Positions 41,119-50,314 of a DNA stretch of 64,000 bases are shown one piece after another. Both the position numbers and the translations under genes were made by a program. The stretch is taken from positions 1 to 64,000 of the forward strand of contig NZ_BMSG01000006.1 in the NCBI RefSeq assembly GCF_014649035.1, read 5' to 3'. Below the pieces are notes generated by a model. It worked only from the letters and a program-made list of their open reading frames with translations, was not told the DNA's origin and made no database searches. Every line of letters begins with the position of its first letter. Positions within the stretch are counted from its first letter, which is position 1. This stretch comes from Streptomyces sindenensis. GTDB taxonomy: Bacteria; Actinomycetota; Actinomycetes; Streptomycetales; Streptomycetaceae.

Positions 41119-41910
41119 ATGGCGACACTCGAGGGAAAGCCGGTATCCGCAGACGACTTGCTGCCCCTGGCCCTGACCAATCTGGGCCACTTCACGACGT
41201 TCCGCGTCGAATCCGATGGCACGGTCCGCGGCCTTTCCCGGCACCTGGACCGCCTTGTGCGGGACTGCTCGGCCGTGTTCGGCGTGGCCCTTGACACCGG
41301 GCTCGTACGGGACTGCGTCCGCCAGGAGCTGGCAGAGTGCGAGCTGCCCCGCGTCGTGCGCGTCACCATCCACGACCCGGGCGCGGACCTGGCGAGACCG
41401 GCGAACGCGGACGAACCGCGCGTCATGGTGTCCACGCGGCGGGCCGGCGGGCCCCCGACGACGCCGCTGCGGGCCAAGAGCGTCGCGTTCGAACGAGACC
41501 TTCCCCATGTCAAGCACGTCGGGCTCTTCGGCGCCCTGCACGCCCGGCGTACGGCGCAGCTGGCCGGATACGGGGACGCGGTGTTCACCGGACACGACGG
41601 CTGCGTCACCGAAGGCGTGACCTGGAACGTGGGTTTCGTCGACCGGGACGGCGCCGTGCTGTGGCCGAGGACCGGTGCGCTGCCCGGCATCACCATGGCT
41701 CTGCTTCGGCAGTACGCCGGGAGCATCGAACACCGCGACGCCGACATCTCGTTGGAGCGTGCCGCGGGCATGGCGGCCGCCTTCGCGACGAACGCGAGCA
41801 CCGGTGTCCGGCCGCTGGCCGCGATCGACGGGATCGCGTACGCCGCCGGGCACCCGGTGCTGGACCGCCTCCGTGAGAGATACCTGGCGATCCGCGGTGA
41901 GGCCCTGTAG
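41119..41910 (+). CDS. Class IV aminotransferase, aminodeoxychorismate lyase (PabC)-like
   Basis: 263-aa PLP enzyme of fold type IV. The likely Schiff-base residue is Lys132 in ERDLPHVKHVGLF. The conserved Glu165-Thr-Asn group is in GCVTEGVTWNVGFV, with the cofactor loop GALPGITMALL after it. PabC removes pyruvate from 4-amino-4-deoxychorismate to give p-aminobenzoate. The PabAB-type enzyme at 54577 supplies that substrate, so PabC-like function is favoured over a branched-chain or D-amino acid aminotransferase. It is probably the left-most member of the cluster. Confidence 0.75.
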   Translation: MATLEGKPVSADDLLPLALTNLGHFTTFRVESDGTVRGLSRHLDRLVRDCSAVFGVALDTGLVRDCVRQELAECELPRVVRVTIHDPGADLARPANADEPRVMVSTRRAGGPPTTPLRAKSVAFERDLPHVKHVGLFGALHARRTAQLAGYGDAVFTGHDGCVTEGVTWNVGFVDRDGAVLWPRTGALPGITMALLRQYAGSIEHRDADISLERAAGMAAAFATNASTGVRPLAAIDGIAYAAGHPVLDRLRERYLAIRGEAL

Positions 41911-42299
41911 GGCGGTGGGCCGCCCGGCCACCGGTTCACCGATTCAGGATCCTTTGCTTTCGTGATGTGCGACGGGGCCACCCTCGTGCTGCGGCCCGCT
42001 CCGCCGGTCGTCGGCGGGCCGGTCCCCCGTGCCGTCCGGCGGGCCGCCTTCCTCGGCGCGCGGTTGCCCCGGCTAGGTCGGCGGGCCTGCCCCGCCTGAT
42101 ATATCAGTGCAGGTCACGGGGTGAATCATCAACAAGACCATGCGAAAGCTTTACGTTTTATCACAGTCGATATAGAGTGTGATCAACTCGCCGTTCCGCG
42201 GCGGGCCGCAGGGTAATTCACCGGCAAGCGAGCAGGCATGTGCGCTAGTACCTTTTTGGCCTAAGTGTAGACACGGATGGTAGAAGGGGGCGGGTGAGG
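41911..42299. promoter_or_regulatory. A/T-rich promoter region of the main biosynthetic operon
   Basis: Within 389 bp without a gene, 42096-42107 is a perfect palindrome (CTGATATATCAG). At 42157-42186 lies TTTATCACA...TGTGATCAA, an inverted repeat with 9-bp arms (one mismatch) and a 12-bp spacer. The ATCAC/GTGAT half-sites recall those at the ABC-F and TetR genes. The area at 42120-42180 is strikingly A/T-rich for this genome, so it is the likely promoter of the long plus-strand operon. Confidence 0.6.
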
Positions 42300-43418
42300 A
42301 TGCAGTCTGTCCCACCGAAGAGCGACATCAGAATGTACCGTCCGCAAGTGGATCCGTCCTCGCTGGAGAGACTTCGGCAGGTACTCGAATCCGGCTGGAT
42401 CGGGCTGGGTCCCGTGACAAAGCAGTTCGAACAGGAACTGGCGCACTCGGATTGGGTCGGCAAGCACCCGGTCGCCGTGAACTCCGGAACCGCGGCCCTG
42501 CATCTGGCACTGGTTGTGGCCGATGTTCCCGAAGGCAGTGCGGTCATCGTTCCCGCCAATACGTTCGTCTCGACGGCATCGGTCGCGCTTCAGCACAAGT
42601 GCCGGGTGATTCTCGCCGATATCGAACGCGCGACGGGCAACATCGACCTGGAGTCCGTCCGGGATATCCTGGACACCGAGCCGGACGTGGGTGCCGTCAT
42701 CGCCGTCCATTACTCGGGTATCCCGTGTGACATAGCCGGCCTGGACGAGATATCCAGACAGTACGGCGTGCCGGTCATCGAGGACTGTGCCCACGCCATC
42801 GGTTCGGTGTGGCAGGGGCGGCCCATGAGCGAGTCTCCGCACATCCAGGCCTATTCATTCCATGCGACGAAGGCTCTCGCTCTCGGTGAGGGCGGCTGCG
42901 TCACCTTCAACGACCGAGCGTCCGCGGAGCGGGCGAAACGGTTACGCCGGCTCGGTATCGACATGAGTACCCGGTCCTGGGCGAAGCCCTACGACATCCC
43001 CGAGCTCGGATTCAAGTACAACATGGGGGACATCGCTGCGGCGGTCGGTCTCGGGCAGCTGGCGAGCCTGCCGGACAAGCTGCAAAAACGCTGGTCCATC
43101 GTGCAGCGGTACCGTGAGCGGCTGGCCGGGACGCCGGTGGAGCTGGTGTGCGAGGCCGGGGACTCCGACCGGACCGGTGGCTTCGCCGTGCCCGTCCTGG
43201 TGAAGGACCGGGAACGCGTCCGTAAGGAGCTCGACGCCGCCGGAATCGAGTCCGAGATATATTTTCGGCCGCTCGGCGCGTTTCCGCTCCACGCCACACG
43301 CGCCACCCCCGTGGCAGAACTCTTCTCGCGTGATGTCATCTGTCTTCCCGTCCACCCACTGATCAGTCTTGACGAAGTCGATTATGTCTGCGACCGATTA
43401 AGTGAATCCGTCGTATGA
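42300..43418 (+). CDS. DegT/DnrJ/EryC1 sugar aminotransferase
   Basis: 372-aa PLP enzyme. The catalytic lysine is Lys191 in SFHATKALALGEGG, with HYSGIPCDIAGLDEISRQYGVPVIEDCAHAIGS upstream and the N-terminal AVNSGTAALHLAL. It should transfer an amino group from glutamate to an NDP-keto-deoxysugar, most likely C4 for an amosamine-type sugar. ATG 42300 is chosen because AGAAGGGGG lies 9 bases upstream; the GTG at 42294 is too close. Two TTA codons (42942 and 43398) suggest bldA dependence. The stop overlaps the next gene by 4 bases. Confidence 0.88.
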   Translation: MQSVPPKSDIRMYRPQVDPSSLERLRQVLESGWIGLGPVTKQFEQELAHSDWVGKHPVAVNSGTAALHLALVVADVPEGSAVIVPANTFVSTASVALQHKCRVILADIERATGNIDLESVRDILDTEPDVGAVIAVHYSGIPCDIAGLDEISRQYGVPVIEDCAHAIGSVWQGRPMSESPHIQAYSFHATKALALGEGGCVTFNDRASAERAKRLRRLGIDMSTRSWAKPYDIPELGFKYNMGDIAAAVGLGQLASLPDKLQKRWSIVQRYRERLAGTPVELVCEAGDSDRTGGFAVPVLVKDRERVRKELDAAGIESEIYFRPLGAFPLHATRATPVAELFSRDVICLPVHPLISLDEVDYVCDRLSESVV

Positions 43419-44794
43419 GCATAACGGCGACGAATGCTGCGGGAGAGCTGAAAAAGCCCCGCGTGCAGATGATCGACAGTGTCCACGAACTACGCTCGGA
43501 GTGCCTGCGCCGGAGGAAGGAACTCACGGCGCACGTCCATCCCGTCCCGCTGGACGGACTGCGGTCCTGGTCCATGACGGAGGACGGTGTCCTCGCGCAC
43601 CGGACCGGCCGGTTCTTCCGGATCATCGGTGCAAGAGACCTGTCCGACCCGGATCACCCGCATGAGCAGCCTCTCATCGAGCAGTCTGAAATCGGCATGC
43701 TGTGCCTGTTCGTCACGCGCATCGACGGCGAATTCCACGGCCTGATCACGTATAAATTCGAGCCGGGCACTCCGGACGGCATCGAGGTCGCCCCCACGGT
43801 TCAGGCCACGCGCAGCAATTATGAATCGGCGCACGGCGGAACGGGGGTTCCTGCTGCGGAATTAGCCTTGTCCGAGGATGCCTGCACTCTCGCCGATGCC
43901 GTGCAGCGCGAGCAGGAATCCTGGTTCCTCGGCAAGGTCAACCGTAATCGCATCATCCTGCTCGATGCGAAAGAGGCCGAAGATATCGGCCGGACCGTTG
44001 CGCAAAGCAGTTGGGTGCCGATTCCCATTCTCTTGCAGGCGGCCCTGGAAAGCCGACTCATCAATATGGATCTGCGGTCGGTCCTGTCGATGTGGCCCCT
44101 GGAGGCCACCGCCTCCCCAGGAGAGATCGCCCCCACGGGGATCGGCCCGGCGGCCGGCTGCCGACCGGGTCCGGGGTCGATCGTCGAGCGCCTCCCCCTG
44201 ACCAGCCTGTCGCAATGGCAAATGAGCGAAGGAATCGAACATCGGCAGCGGCGCTTCTTCTCCGTCGTGGGGTGCCGTGTCGAAGGGCAGGGCCGCGAGG
44301 TCGCGTCCTGGGACCAGCCCTTGTTGGCCCCGGTCGGCATGGGGCAGGTCACCCTGCTGGTCCGGGCCGGCGTCGGCGGACCGCACCTGTGGGTCGCCGA
44401 GCGCGTCCGCATCGGGTCCGTCCGCGGCCCCAGCATCGAGGCGGGCTTCCAGCGCGGTGACATCGCCGACTACACGACCGAGTCCCGACGGCGTTCGATG
44501 GCCGCGGAGTCGGCAGGGCTGGCGCGCTGCCGGGCGATCCACTCCGCCGTCCACGCCGAGGAGGGCGGGCGCTTCCGCGGCGCCCTCGTCCACTACCGGC
44601 TGGGACTTCTCACCGACACCGGCACCGACACCGACCCGGACCCCGACGACCGGGGCGACGGACCGGCCGGCCGCTGGATCGCCCTGGAGGAACTGGAAGC
44701 CCTGGAGCAGCGCGGAGACCGGCTCAGTGTCGAGCTGCGGACCTGCCTGACGATGTTGAAAGGCCTCATCGTGACCGGAACCCTCACACCATGA
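43415..44794 (+). CDS. NDP-hexose 2,3-dehydratase
   Basis: 459-aa enzyme of the EryBVI/TylCVI/SpnO family, which removes the 2-hydroxyl from NDP-4-keto-6-deoxyglucose and starts 2-deoxysugar formation. The family is an internal duplication, and both halves are visible. The first has SWSMTEDGVLAHRTGRFFRIIGARD and PTVQATRSNYESAHGG. The second has QWQMSEGIEHRQRRFFSVVGCRV and VRGPSIEAGFQRG. Length is normal for the family. A Thr/Asp-rich loop (GTDTDPDPDDRGDG) near residue 420 is unusual. A TTA codon occurs at 43862. Coupled on both sides by 4-bp overlaps. Confidence 0.9.
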   Translation: MSITATNAAGELKKPRVQMIDSVHELRSECLRRRKELTAHVHPVPLDGLRSWSMTEDGVLAHRTGRFFRIIGARDLSDPDHPHEQPLIEQSEIGMLCLFVTRIDGEFHGLITYKFEPGTPDGIEVAPTVQATRSNYESAHGGTGVPAAELALSEDACTLADAVQREQESWFLGKVNRNRIILLDAKEAEDIGRTVAQSSWVPIPILLQAALESRLINMDLRSVLSMWPLEATASPGEIAPTGIGPAAGCRPGPGSIVERLPLTSLSQWQMSEGIEHRQRRFFSVVGCRVEGQGREVASWDQPLLAPVGMGQVTLLVRAGVGGPHLWVAERVRIGSVRGPSIEAGFQRGDIADYTTESRRRSMAAESAGLARCRAIHSAVHAEEGGRFRGALVHYRLGLLTDTGTDTDPDPDDRGDGPAGRWIALEELEALEQRGDRLSVELRTCLTMLKGLIVTGTLTP

Positions 44795-45771
44795 TCGCGG
44801 CCATCGGGAACTCCGCCTACCTGACCCGGCGGACCGCCCCGCTGCTCCGGGAATTGAACGAACACGACGGCACGGACTCCCCGCTGCTCGTGGGCACCGA
44901 CCATCCCGGCGGCGCGCTCCCCGTGGAGCGGGCCGGGAGGACCGTGATCACCGACCGCGACGCGGTGCTGGCCGACCGGAACGTCGACCGTGTCTACATC
45001 TCCAGCGCCACGGGACGTCACTTCGCCGACTGTCGCGCGGCGTTGGCCGCCGGGAAGCACGTGCTGGTGGAGAAGCCGGTCTGTCTGAGAGCGGCAGAGG
45101 CCGCGGAGCTGGACCGGCTGGCCCGGGCCGCGGGCCGCACGGTCTTCGAGTGCCTTTCCTACCCGTACCACCCCGCTTGGCGGGAGTTCGTCGCCCGCGT
45201 GCGGGCCATGGACCTGGCTGGGCCCGCGACCGTCTCGGCGGTGTTCCGCATTCCGGGACGGGAGGCGACGGACTTCCGTCTCCACCCCCGGCACGGCGGC
45301 GCGGCCGCTGACCTGGGCACCTACTGCGTCGACGCACTGGTGAGGCTCGGCGCGGCCGTCGAGGACCTCGCGGTCGGCGCGGTGCTGCTCCCCGACGCCG
45401 ACGCCGGCACCGCGATCGCGAGCCGGCCGCTCGACGGCCGGACTTTCACCGGTTCCTGGGCGATTGGCGACACCTACCGCAACAGCGTCGTCGTCGCGGA
45501 TCCCGGCCGCCGCCTGGAGTTGTTCCGGGTGTTCTCCCTGCCGCCGGACGCTCCCGGCCTCGTGGTCGAACGGCCGCTGGACGGGCGGGAGCCGACACCC
45601 GTCGTGTCCGCCGGTCCGGCCAACGCCACCCGTGCGTGCCTGGCGGACGGCATGCGCCAGGTGCGGGACACCGGAACGGCGGGACTGGTGGGAAACCAGG
45701 TCATCGCACGCCGGATCGCCGCGCTGGAGACCCTTACCACCTCCCCTCCCGCGCACGCCCGTACCTCTTGA
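44791..45771 (+). CDS. NDP-hexose 3-ketoreductase (Gfo/Idh/MocA family)
   Basis: 326-aa NADPH oxidoreductase that reduces the C3 keto group left by the 2,3-dehydratase. The family motif AGKHVLVEKPVCLRAAEA includes the conserved EKP Lys. HPRHGGAAADLGTYCVDALVRL carries the usual GG-x3-DxGxY signature. The N-terminal Rossmann Gly motif is weak (AAIGNSAYL instead of GxGxxA). Position directly after the 2,3-dehydratase is the standard pairing (SpnO-SpnN, TylCVI-TylCII). Confidence 0.85.
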   Translation: MIAAIGNSAYLTRRTAPLLRELNEHDGTDSPLLVGTDHPGGALPVERAGRTVITDRDAVLADRNVDRVYISSATGRHFADCRAALAAGKHVLVEKPVCLRAAEAAELDRLARAAGRTVFECLSYPYHPAWREFVARVRAMDLAGPATVSAVFRIPGREATDFRLHPRHGGAAADLGTYCVDALVRLGAAVEDLAVGAVLLPDADAGTAIASRPLDGRTFTGSWAIGDTYRNSVVVADPGRRLELFRVFSLPPDAPGLVVERPLDGREPTPVVSAGPANATRACLADGMRQVRDTGTAGLVGNQVIARRIAALETLTTSPPAHARTS

Positions 45772-45816
45772 CCGTCGATCGACCCGGCCCCGCTGCGGGC
45801 CAGAAAGCGGTATGAC

Positions 45817-46590
45817 ATGGGGACGACCAGCCCTGCGAAGGATCGAATAGCCGGAATCGTCTTGGCAGGAGGCACCGGATCCCGGCTGTTTCCGGCCACC
45901 CGCGTCGTCAACAAACACCTTCTTCCGGTTTATGACAGGCCGGCGATCGCCTTCTCCCTGGACGTCATGAGGGAGTGCGGTGTCGACACGCTGGTGCTTG
46001 TCTGCAATGCGGCCGACGAAGAGGTATACCGAAGCATTCCCGCCTGGCTCGGGTATTCCGACATCGAGATCCGTACGGTGGTCCAGAATGAGCCGAACGG
46101 CATCGCGGGCGCCATTTCCTGTGCCCGGGACCACCTGGAGTCCGAGGGGTATCGGCGTATCGTCGTCGCCCTCGGGGACACGCTCTACGTCTCCAGCTCC
46201 GCCTGGGCGGGGAACATCCTCACCCAGGCCGATGAAGCCGGGTGCGGGGCCGCGGTCGCGGTCATCGAGCACCCCGATCCCAGGGACTTCGGAGTCGTGG
46301 AGAGCGCTGCGGGCGGCGCGGTCGTCCGGGTGAACGAGAAAAGCGATGTGCGCCACCGCAGTCAGGTGTGCACAGGTCTCTATTCCTTCGACGAGTCGAT
46401 GTGGAAGAGGCTGGAGTCGATCGTTCCGTCGCAGCGGGGCGAACTGGAAATCACTTCCTTGCTCGAATCCTATATCGACGACGGCGGCCTGACCGCGGTG
46501 GTGGTTCCCGAAGAAGCCGGCTGGTTCGACGTCGGTACGCCGGACCGCCTGGTCGACGCCGCGGTCGCGCGTCGACGACAGCTGGTCTGA
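45817..46590 (+). CDS. Glucose-1-phosphate thymidylyltransferase-like (RmlA)
   Basis: 257-aa nucleotidyltransferase that activates glucose-1-phosphate as an NDP sugar, the first step to all deoxysugars here. The N-terminal signature is IVLAGGTGSRLFPATRVVNKHLLPVYDRP, followed by ALGDTLYVSS in the metal-binding region. The C-terminal RGELEITSLLESYIDDG and WFDVGTPDRLVDA are typical of RmlA. It is shorter than usual (about 290) because the C-terminal tail is missing. A 4,6-dehydratase gene, normally its companion, is not in the window. Confidence 0.88.
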   Translation: MGTTSPAKDRIAGIVLAGGTGSRLFPATRVVNKHLLPVYDRPAIAFSLDVMRECGVDTLVLVCNAADEEVYRSIPAWLGYSDIEIRTVVQNEPNGIAGAISCARDHLESEGYRRIVVALGDTLYVSSSAWAGNILTQADEAGCGAAVAVIEHPDPRDFGVVESAAGGAVVRVNEKSDVRHRSQVCTGLYSFDESMWKRLESIVPSQRGELEITSLLESYIDDGGLTAVVVPEEAGWFDVGTPDRLVDAAVARRRQLV

Positions 46591-46616
46591 GTCCGTCACA
46601 CACAGGGGAGACAAAA

Positions 46617-48029
46617 GTGACCACGCAGCAGGACATCAACGGAACGTCGCCCGCCGGGGCGGAGGACCTGATCATCAGGGACGCCACGGGAGGGGACCGC
46701 GCGGCCATTCGGGGGCTGCTGCACGGTTCACTCAGGAGGAACTACGACGGTGACCACGTCGCCCAGGCCGATCGCATCCTCGACGCGCACCTGGCCGGCG
46801 GCAAGGACCCCGTGGGCCACTTCTCCCGGACGCAGCACGTCTATGTGGCCGAGTCCAGCGGCGAAGTCGTCGGCGTCATGAACATCGCCGAGAAGCGTCA
46901 GGGCACGATGAAGATCAGCCCTCTCATCGTCAACCCGGACTTCCGCGGATCCAACGGAGCCGGATCGGCGCTCCTGGCGAAGTCCGTCGAAGTGGCGAAG
47001 GCACGGGGCGTCCGGCAGCTCTACGGCACGGTCGCCGAGCCGAGTTCATGGATCGAGACCTTCTACCTGAACCGTGGCTGGACCTGCGGATCACAGTCGA
47101 ACAGCCAGTACCGCCCCGGCGTCGTGGAGCACGCCATCTACTACACCATCGACGAGGGCGAGCCCGCCGGGACGCCGGACCGGCTGAAGTTCGAGGAGTA
47201 CACACCCTCGAAGTACGAGGAGCTCGAAGCGTTCCTGACCACCCGCATGGACGTCTTCGTGGACGGCATCGACGCCGGCTTCGTCCGTTCCCTGGTGGCG
47301 GGACACGAACGGCGGGCCTCTCGTTCCGTGGAGGCCAAGTACAAAGAGCTCTACCTCGGTTACGACTCCGACGTGCTCAGCTCCGTCATAGCGTTCGGGC
47401 CGAAGAAGGGCGGCTCGGTCAAGCTGATGCCGCTCAGCGCCGTGTCCGGGAGGGCATTGCGGGAGACGCTCAGGTTCGCCCAGTCCTGGGCTGCGGGGCG
47501 CACGCACAAGCTGTATACGCACCAGCACGTGGATCCTGCGGTGGTGACCGCCTTCCAGAGCGAGATGTGGACGCTCGAAGGGCTGCTTCCGGAGGCCTAC
47601 GGGCAGGGGAAGGTAGCGGCTCAATGGGGCTGGCTCGTCGGTGAGAGCACGCATCTGGGGCGGAACTCCGACCGGCTCAAGGCATACACCGAACGGTTCC
47701 TGAGCTTTGTCCAGGACCGTGGCTGGGACCGGTTGGAGGAGGCGCGCAGCCTTGCCATGGCCGTCGGCGGCGAGGCGGGCGAGCTCCTGGCCGAGCTCCA
47801 ATGGCTGAGCGAGCCTGAGGTTGTCGAACTGCTGGATTCCGACCGGGAGTTCAGGAGCAAGCTGTCGTTCGAAGCGGCCGACATCCTCAACTACTTGATT
47901 CGCTTTGCCCGTTACTGCGACTTCGATCTCATCGAGGCGGCGGACAAGAAGCTGGCGGTCAACATCGACCGGTTCCCCGTGGAGGAGGTCCACGGCCTGA
48001 AGGGGAAGCGCTACAAGGCCGGGAGTTGA
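46617..48029 (+). CDS. Acetyltransferase-MazG fusion protein
   Basis: 470-aa three-part protein. A GNAT domain (about residues 15-165) has the acetyl-CoA loop in SPLIVNPDFRGSNGAGSALLAKSVEVA and a motif B near FYLNRGW. A second, degenerate GNAT-like region (about 180-350) follows. The C-terminal MazG-type all-alpha NTP pyrophosphohydrolase (about 375-460) has metal motifs GGEAGELLAELQW and FEAADILNYLIRFARY. MazG enzymes cut NTPs to NMP and pyrophosphate. Next to a CMP N-glycosidase-like gene, CTP to CMP is an attractive reaction. The GNAT part might form an amide or N-acylate the amino sugar. GTG start with AGGGGAG upstream. I know no named homologue with this fusion. Confidence 0.75.
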   Translation: MTTQQDINGTSPAGAEDLIIRDATGGDRAAIRGLLHGSLRRNYDGDHVAQADRILDAHLAGGKDPVGHFSRTQHVYVAESSGEVVGVMNIAEKRQGTMKISPLIVNPDFRGSNGAGSALLAKSVEVAKARGVRQLYGTVAEPSSWIETFYLNRGWTCGSQSNSQYRPGVVEHAIYYTIDEGEPAGTPDRLKFEEYTPSKYEELEAFLTTRMDVFVDGIDAGFVRSLVAGHERRASRSVEAKYKELYLGYDSDVLSSVIAFGPKKGGSVKLMPLSAVSGRALRETLRFAQSWAAGRTHKLYTHQHVDPAVVTAFQSEMWTLEGLLPEAYGQGKVAAQWGWLVGESTHLGRNSDRLKAYTERFLSFVQDRGWDRLEEARSLAMAVGGEAGELLAELQWLSEPEVVELLDSDREFRSKLSFEAADILNYLIRFARYCDFDLIEAADKKLAVNIDRFPVEEVHGLKGKRYKAGS

Positions 48030-48069
48030 GCGGGGAGCGGGCGGCCGACGGCACGAGGAAGCGGAGCCA

Positions 48070-49557
48070 GTGAACATTCTCTTTGTGTGCAGCGTCTACT
48101 ACCCGGTGACCGGGGGCGCGCAGGATCCCATCGACCAGCTCGGGGCCGAACTGGTCGCCCGCGGACACCGCGTGGACGTTCTGACGAGACACGTTCCCGA
48201 CACCACTCCGAAGGAGGAGGTGCGGAACGGGGTTCGCATCCACCGGATACCCAACGCGGTACTGCCCTCCGACTTCAGGGCGCTGACCGCCCGGTTACGG
48301 GAATTCGCCCGGGCCGTACGGAAGCCGGACGTCATCCATGTGGTCGGTCTGCGGCGGCCGCTTCCGATGATCGCCGAGCTGTTGGGCTGCTGGTGGCAGG
48401 TGCCGGTGATCCAGACGGTCGGCGGTTACGACATCCCCGACGTGGTCGACCCCGATCCACGGCTCGTCTGGCTGACCGGACGGGACTTCGTCCTGCCCGC
48501 CATGCGACGTGCCGACCTGCTCAACGCGGCCTCGGACGATCTCGCCCGGCAGACCGAGCTGCTGGTGGGCGAGAAGGCTCCGGTGCCCACGCTCTACGTG
48601 GGCATCGATCACGAGCTGTTCAGCGGGGCGGCTCCTCACCCGTACGCGACGTCCTTGGGGCCGTACGTGCTGTCCCTGAGGCGGCTCGAACCAGCGAAGT
48701 CCGTGGACCGGACGATCGAGGCGATGAGTCTGCTGAAGGACGAGATCCCGGAGCTCCGGCTGATCGTGGCGGGCGACGGCAGCATGCGCTCGGAGCTCGT
48801 CGCGTACGCCGACCGGCTCGGGCTGGCTTCCCGGGTCCACTTCATCGGGGACGTGCCGATCGAGGAGGCCGCCTCCTTGCTGAAGGGCGCGTTCGCCACC
48901 GTCGTGGCATCGAAGTCGGAGGGCGGTGGCCTGGTCAACGTCGAGGCCCAGGCGGCAGGCTGTCCGGTGATCGCCACACGGGCGGGCGGTATCGCCGAGT
49001 ATCTGGGCGGTGAGTCGGGCGCGCTGTACGTGGACGCGCCGGACGGCCGGATGATCGCGGACGGCATCCGGACCCTGTGGCGCGCCCCGGACGCCCGGGA
49101 GAGGCTCGTCACCGACGCGCTCGCCCTCTCGGAGCGCTTCTCGACGCGGGTGCTGGCGGCGGAGTACACCGACGTCTACGCCGACCTGATCAAGACGTGG
49201 CACCCGCGGGGGTTCGCACCCTGGGACATGATCACCTCCGCGTTGTGGGAGGACCTCGCCGTTCCCGCCGGCAGCGCCGCCACCCTGGACCACCCGTGGC
49301 GCACGCCGCAGGCGGTCGAGGACCTGGTGCTGGCGACGGCGGACCCCGGCTTCCGTGCGCTGGGACACGGGGCCGATGCCTTCTACTACCTGGCCTGGGC
49401 GACCGGTGTGCCCCTCGACCGGCTGCGCGAGGTCTGCGCGCACGTGCTGAGGTCCACCGGCCGGCTGCCGAAGGAGACCGTCGCCGCAGGCCTGGAGCAC
49501 GCGGCGGACTGGGGCCGGTTCGACAGCGAGAGCTGCCTCGGCTACATCCGGAATTAG
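48070..49557 (+). CDS. Glycosyltransferase family 4, with C-terminal extension
   Basis: 495-aa GT-B retaining glycosyltransferase. N-domain: FVCSVYYPVTGGAQDPIDQLGAELVARGHRV. The C-domain donor site has YVLSLRRLEPAKSVDRTIEAM, VAGDGS and the E-x7-E motif in SEGGGLVNVEAQAAGCPVIA. About 100 extra residues (from 400) follow the usual GT4 end. In amicetin a retaining enzyme joins amosamine to amicetose by an alpha-1,4 bond, and this gene is the best candidate. A TTA codon occurs at 48295. The downstream methyltransferase gene begins 8 bases later. Confidence 0.82.
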   Translation: MNILFVCSVYYPVTGGAQDPIDQLGAELVARGHRVDVLTRHVPDTTPKEEVRNGVRIHRIPNAVLPSDFRALTARLREFARAVRKPDVIHVVGLRRPLPMIAELLGCWWQVPVIQTVGGYDIPDVVDPDPRLVWLTGRDFVLPAMRRADLLNAASDDLARQTELLVGEKAPVPTLYVGIDHELFSGAAPHPYATSLGPYVLSLRRLEPAKSVDRTIEAMSLLKDEIPELRLIVAGDGSMRSELVAYADRLGLASRVHFIGDVPIEEAASLLKGAFATVVASKSEGGGLVNVEAQAAGCPVIATRAGGIAEYLGGESGALYVDAPDGRMIADGIRTLWRAPDARERLVTDALALSERFSTRVLAAEYTDVYADLIKTWHPRGFAPWDMITSALWEDLAVPAGSAATLDHPWRTPQAVEDLVLATADPGFRALGHGADAFYYLAWATGVPLDRLREVCAHVLRSTGRLPKETVAAGLEHAADWGRFDSESCLGYIRN

Positions 49558-49564
49558 GAGACGT

Positions 49565-50314
49565 ATGGCGAAGAGTTCGACGCCGCAGGGCGCCTCGGTG
49601 TCCTCCCGGCGGTTCTACGACGCGTACGCAAGCGGCTACGACGCCTATCTGCGAGGCCACGACGGATACCTTCTCGCCGTCGAGAAGGCGATAGCCGAGG
49701 CATCCCGGGGCCGGCCGGACATCGCCCTGCTGGACGTGGGCACCGGCACCGGAGAACGTCTGCAACGACTGGTCGCGGAGCTCCGCCCCGACCGGGTGGT
49801 CGCGATCGACGAGAGCCCGGGAATGGTCGCCCTCGCCCAGCGGAACTGCCCCGCCGCCGACGTCCGGGCCCTGGCGCTCGGCGACCCCGGACTGCCGTCC
49901 GCGATCCCGGGGGCGTTCGACCTGGTGACCTGCCTGTCCAATGTGCTGGGCCACGTGCCCCGGGATCTGCTGGTCCCCGGGCTGCGGCAGATCAGGGGTC
50001 TGCTGAAGCCCGGCGGGGCGTTCGTGTTCGACGTGAACAACCGTTACAACGCCGTGAGTTACGGAGTGGTCAGCGTGGCGCGGAATGTGCTGAGGGACTG
50101 TGTACTGCCCCGCGGGCGGGATTTCACCGCCTCCTATCGGGCCGACGACGAGGTCCTGCGGACACGGGTCCATCTCTTCCGCGCCTCCGAAGTGGCCGTG
50201 CTCCTGCGGGAGGCGGGGTTCGCATCCGCGCGCATCGGCTTCCGGGACTACGTGACGGGCGAAGAGCGCGGCAGGTTCGGCGGCAGCATCGTAGTGAAGG
50301 CGGTCAACGTATGA
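49565..50314 (+). CDS. SAM-dependent methyltransferase (sugar N-methyltransferase candidate)
   Basis: 249-aa class I methyltransferase. Motif I is LLDVGTGTGERL, post-I is VVAIDESPGM, and motif IV FDLVTCLSNVLGHV is followed by LKPGGAFVFDVNN. The opening RRFYDAYASGYDAYL is shared with amino-sugar N,N-dimethyltransferases such as DesVI, TylM1 and SpnS. Given the aminotransferase in the same operon, double N-methylation of the 4-amino sugar is the likely step. ATG start with AGGAGACGT spacing. The stop overlaps the next start (ATGA). Confidence 0.78.
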   Translation: MAKSSTPQGASVSSRRFYDAYASGYDAYLRGHDGYLLAVEKAIAEASRGRPDIALLDVGTGTGERLQRLVAELRPDRVVAIDESPGMVALAQRNCPAADVRALALGDPGLPSAIPGAFDLVTCLSNVLGHVPRDLLVPGLRQIRGLLKPGGAFVFDVNNRYNAVSYGVVSVARNVLRDCVLPRGRDFTASYRADDEVLRTRVHLFRASEVAVLLREAGFASARIGFRDYVTGEERGRFGGSIVVKAVNV

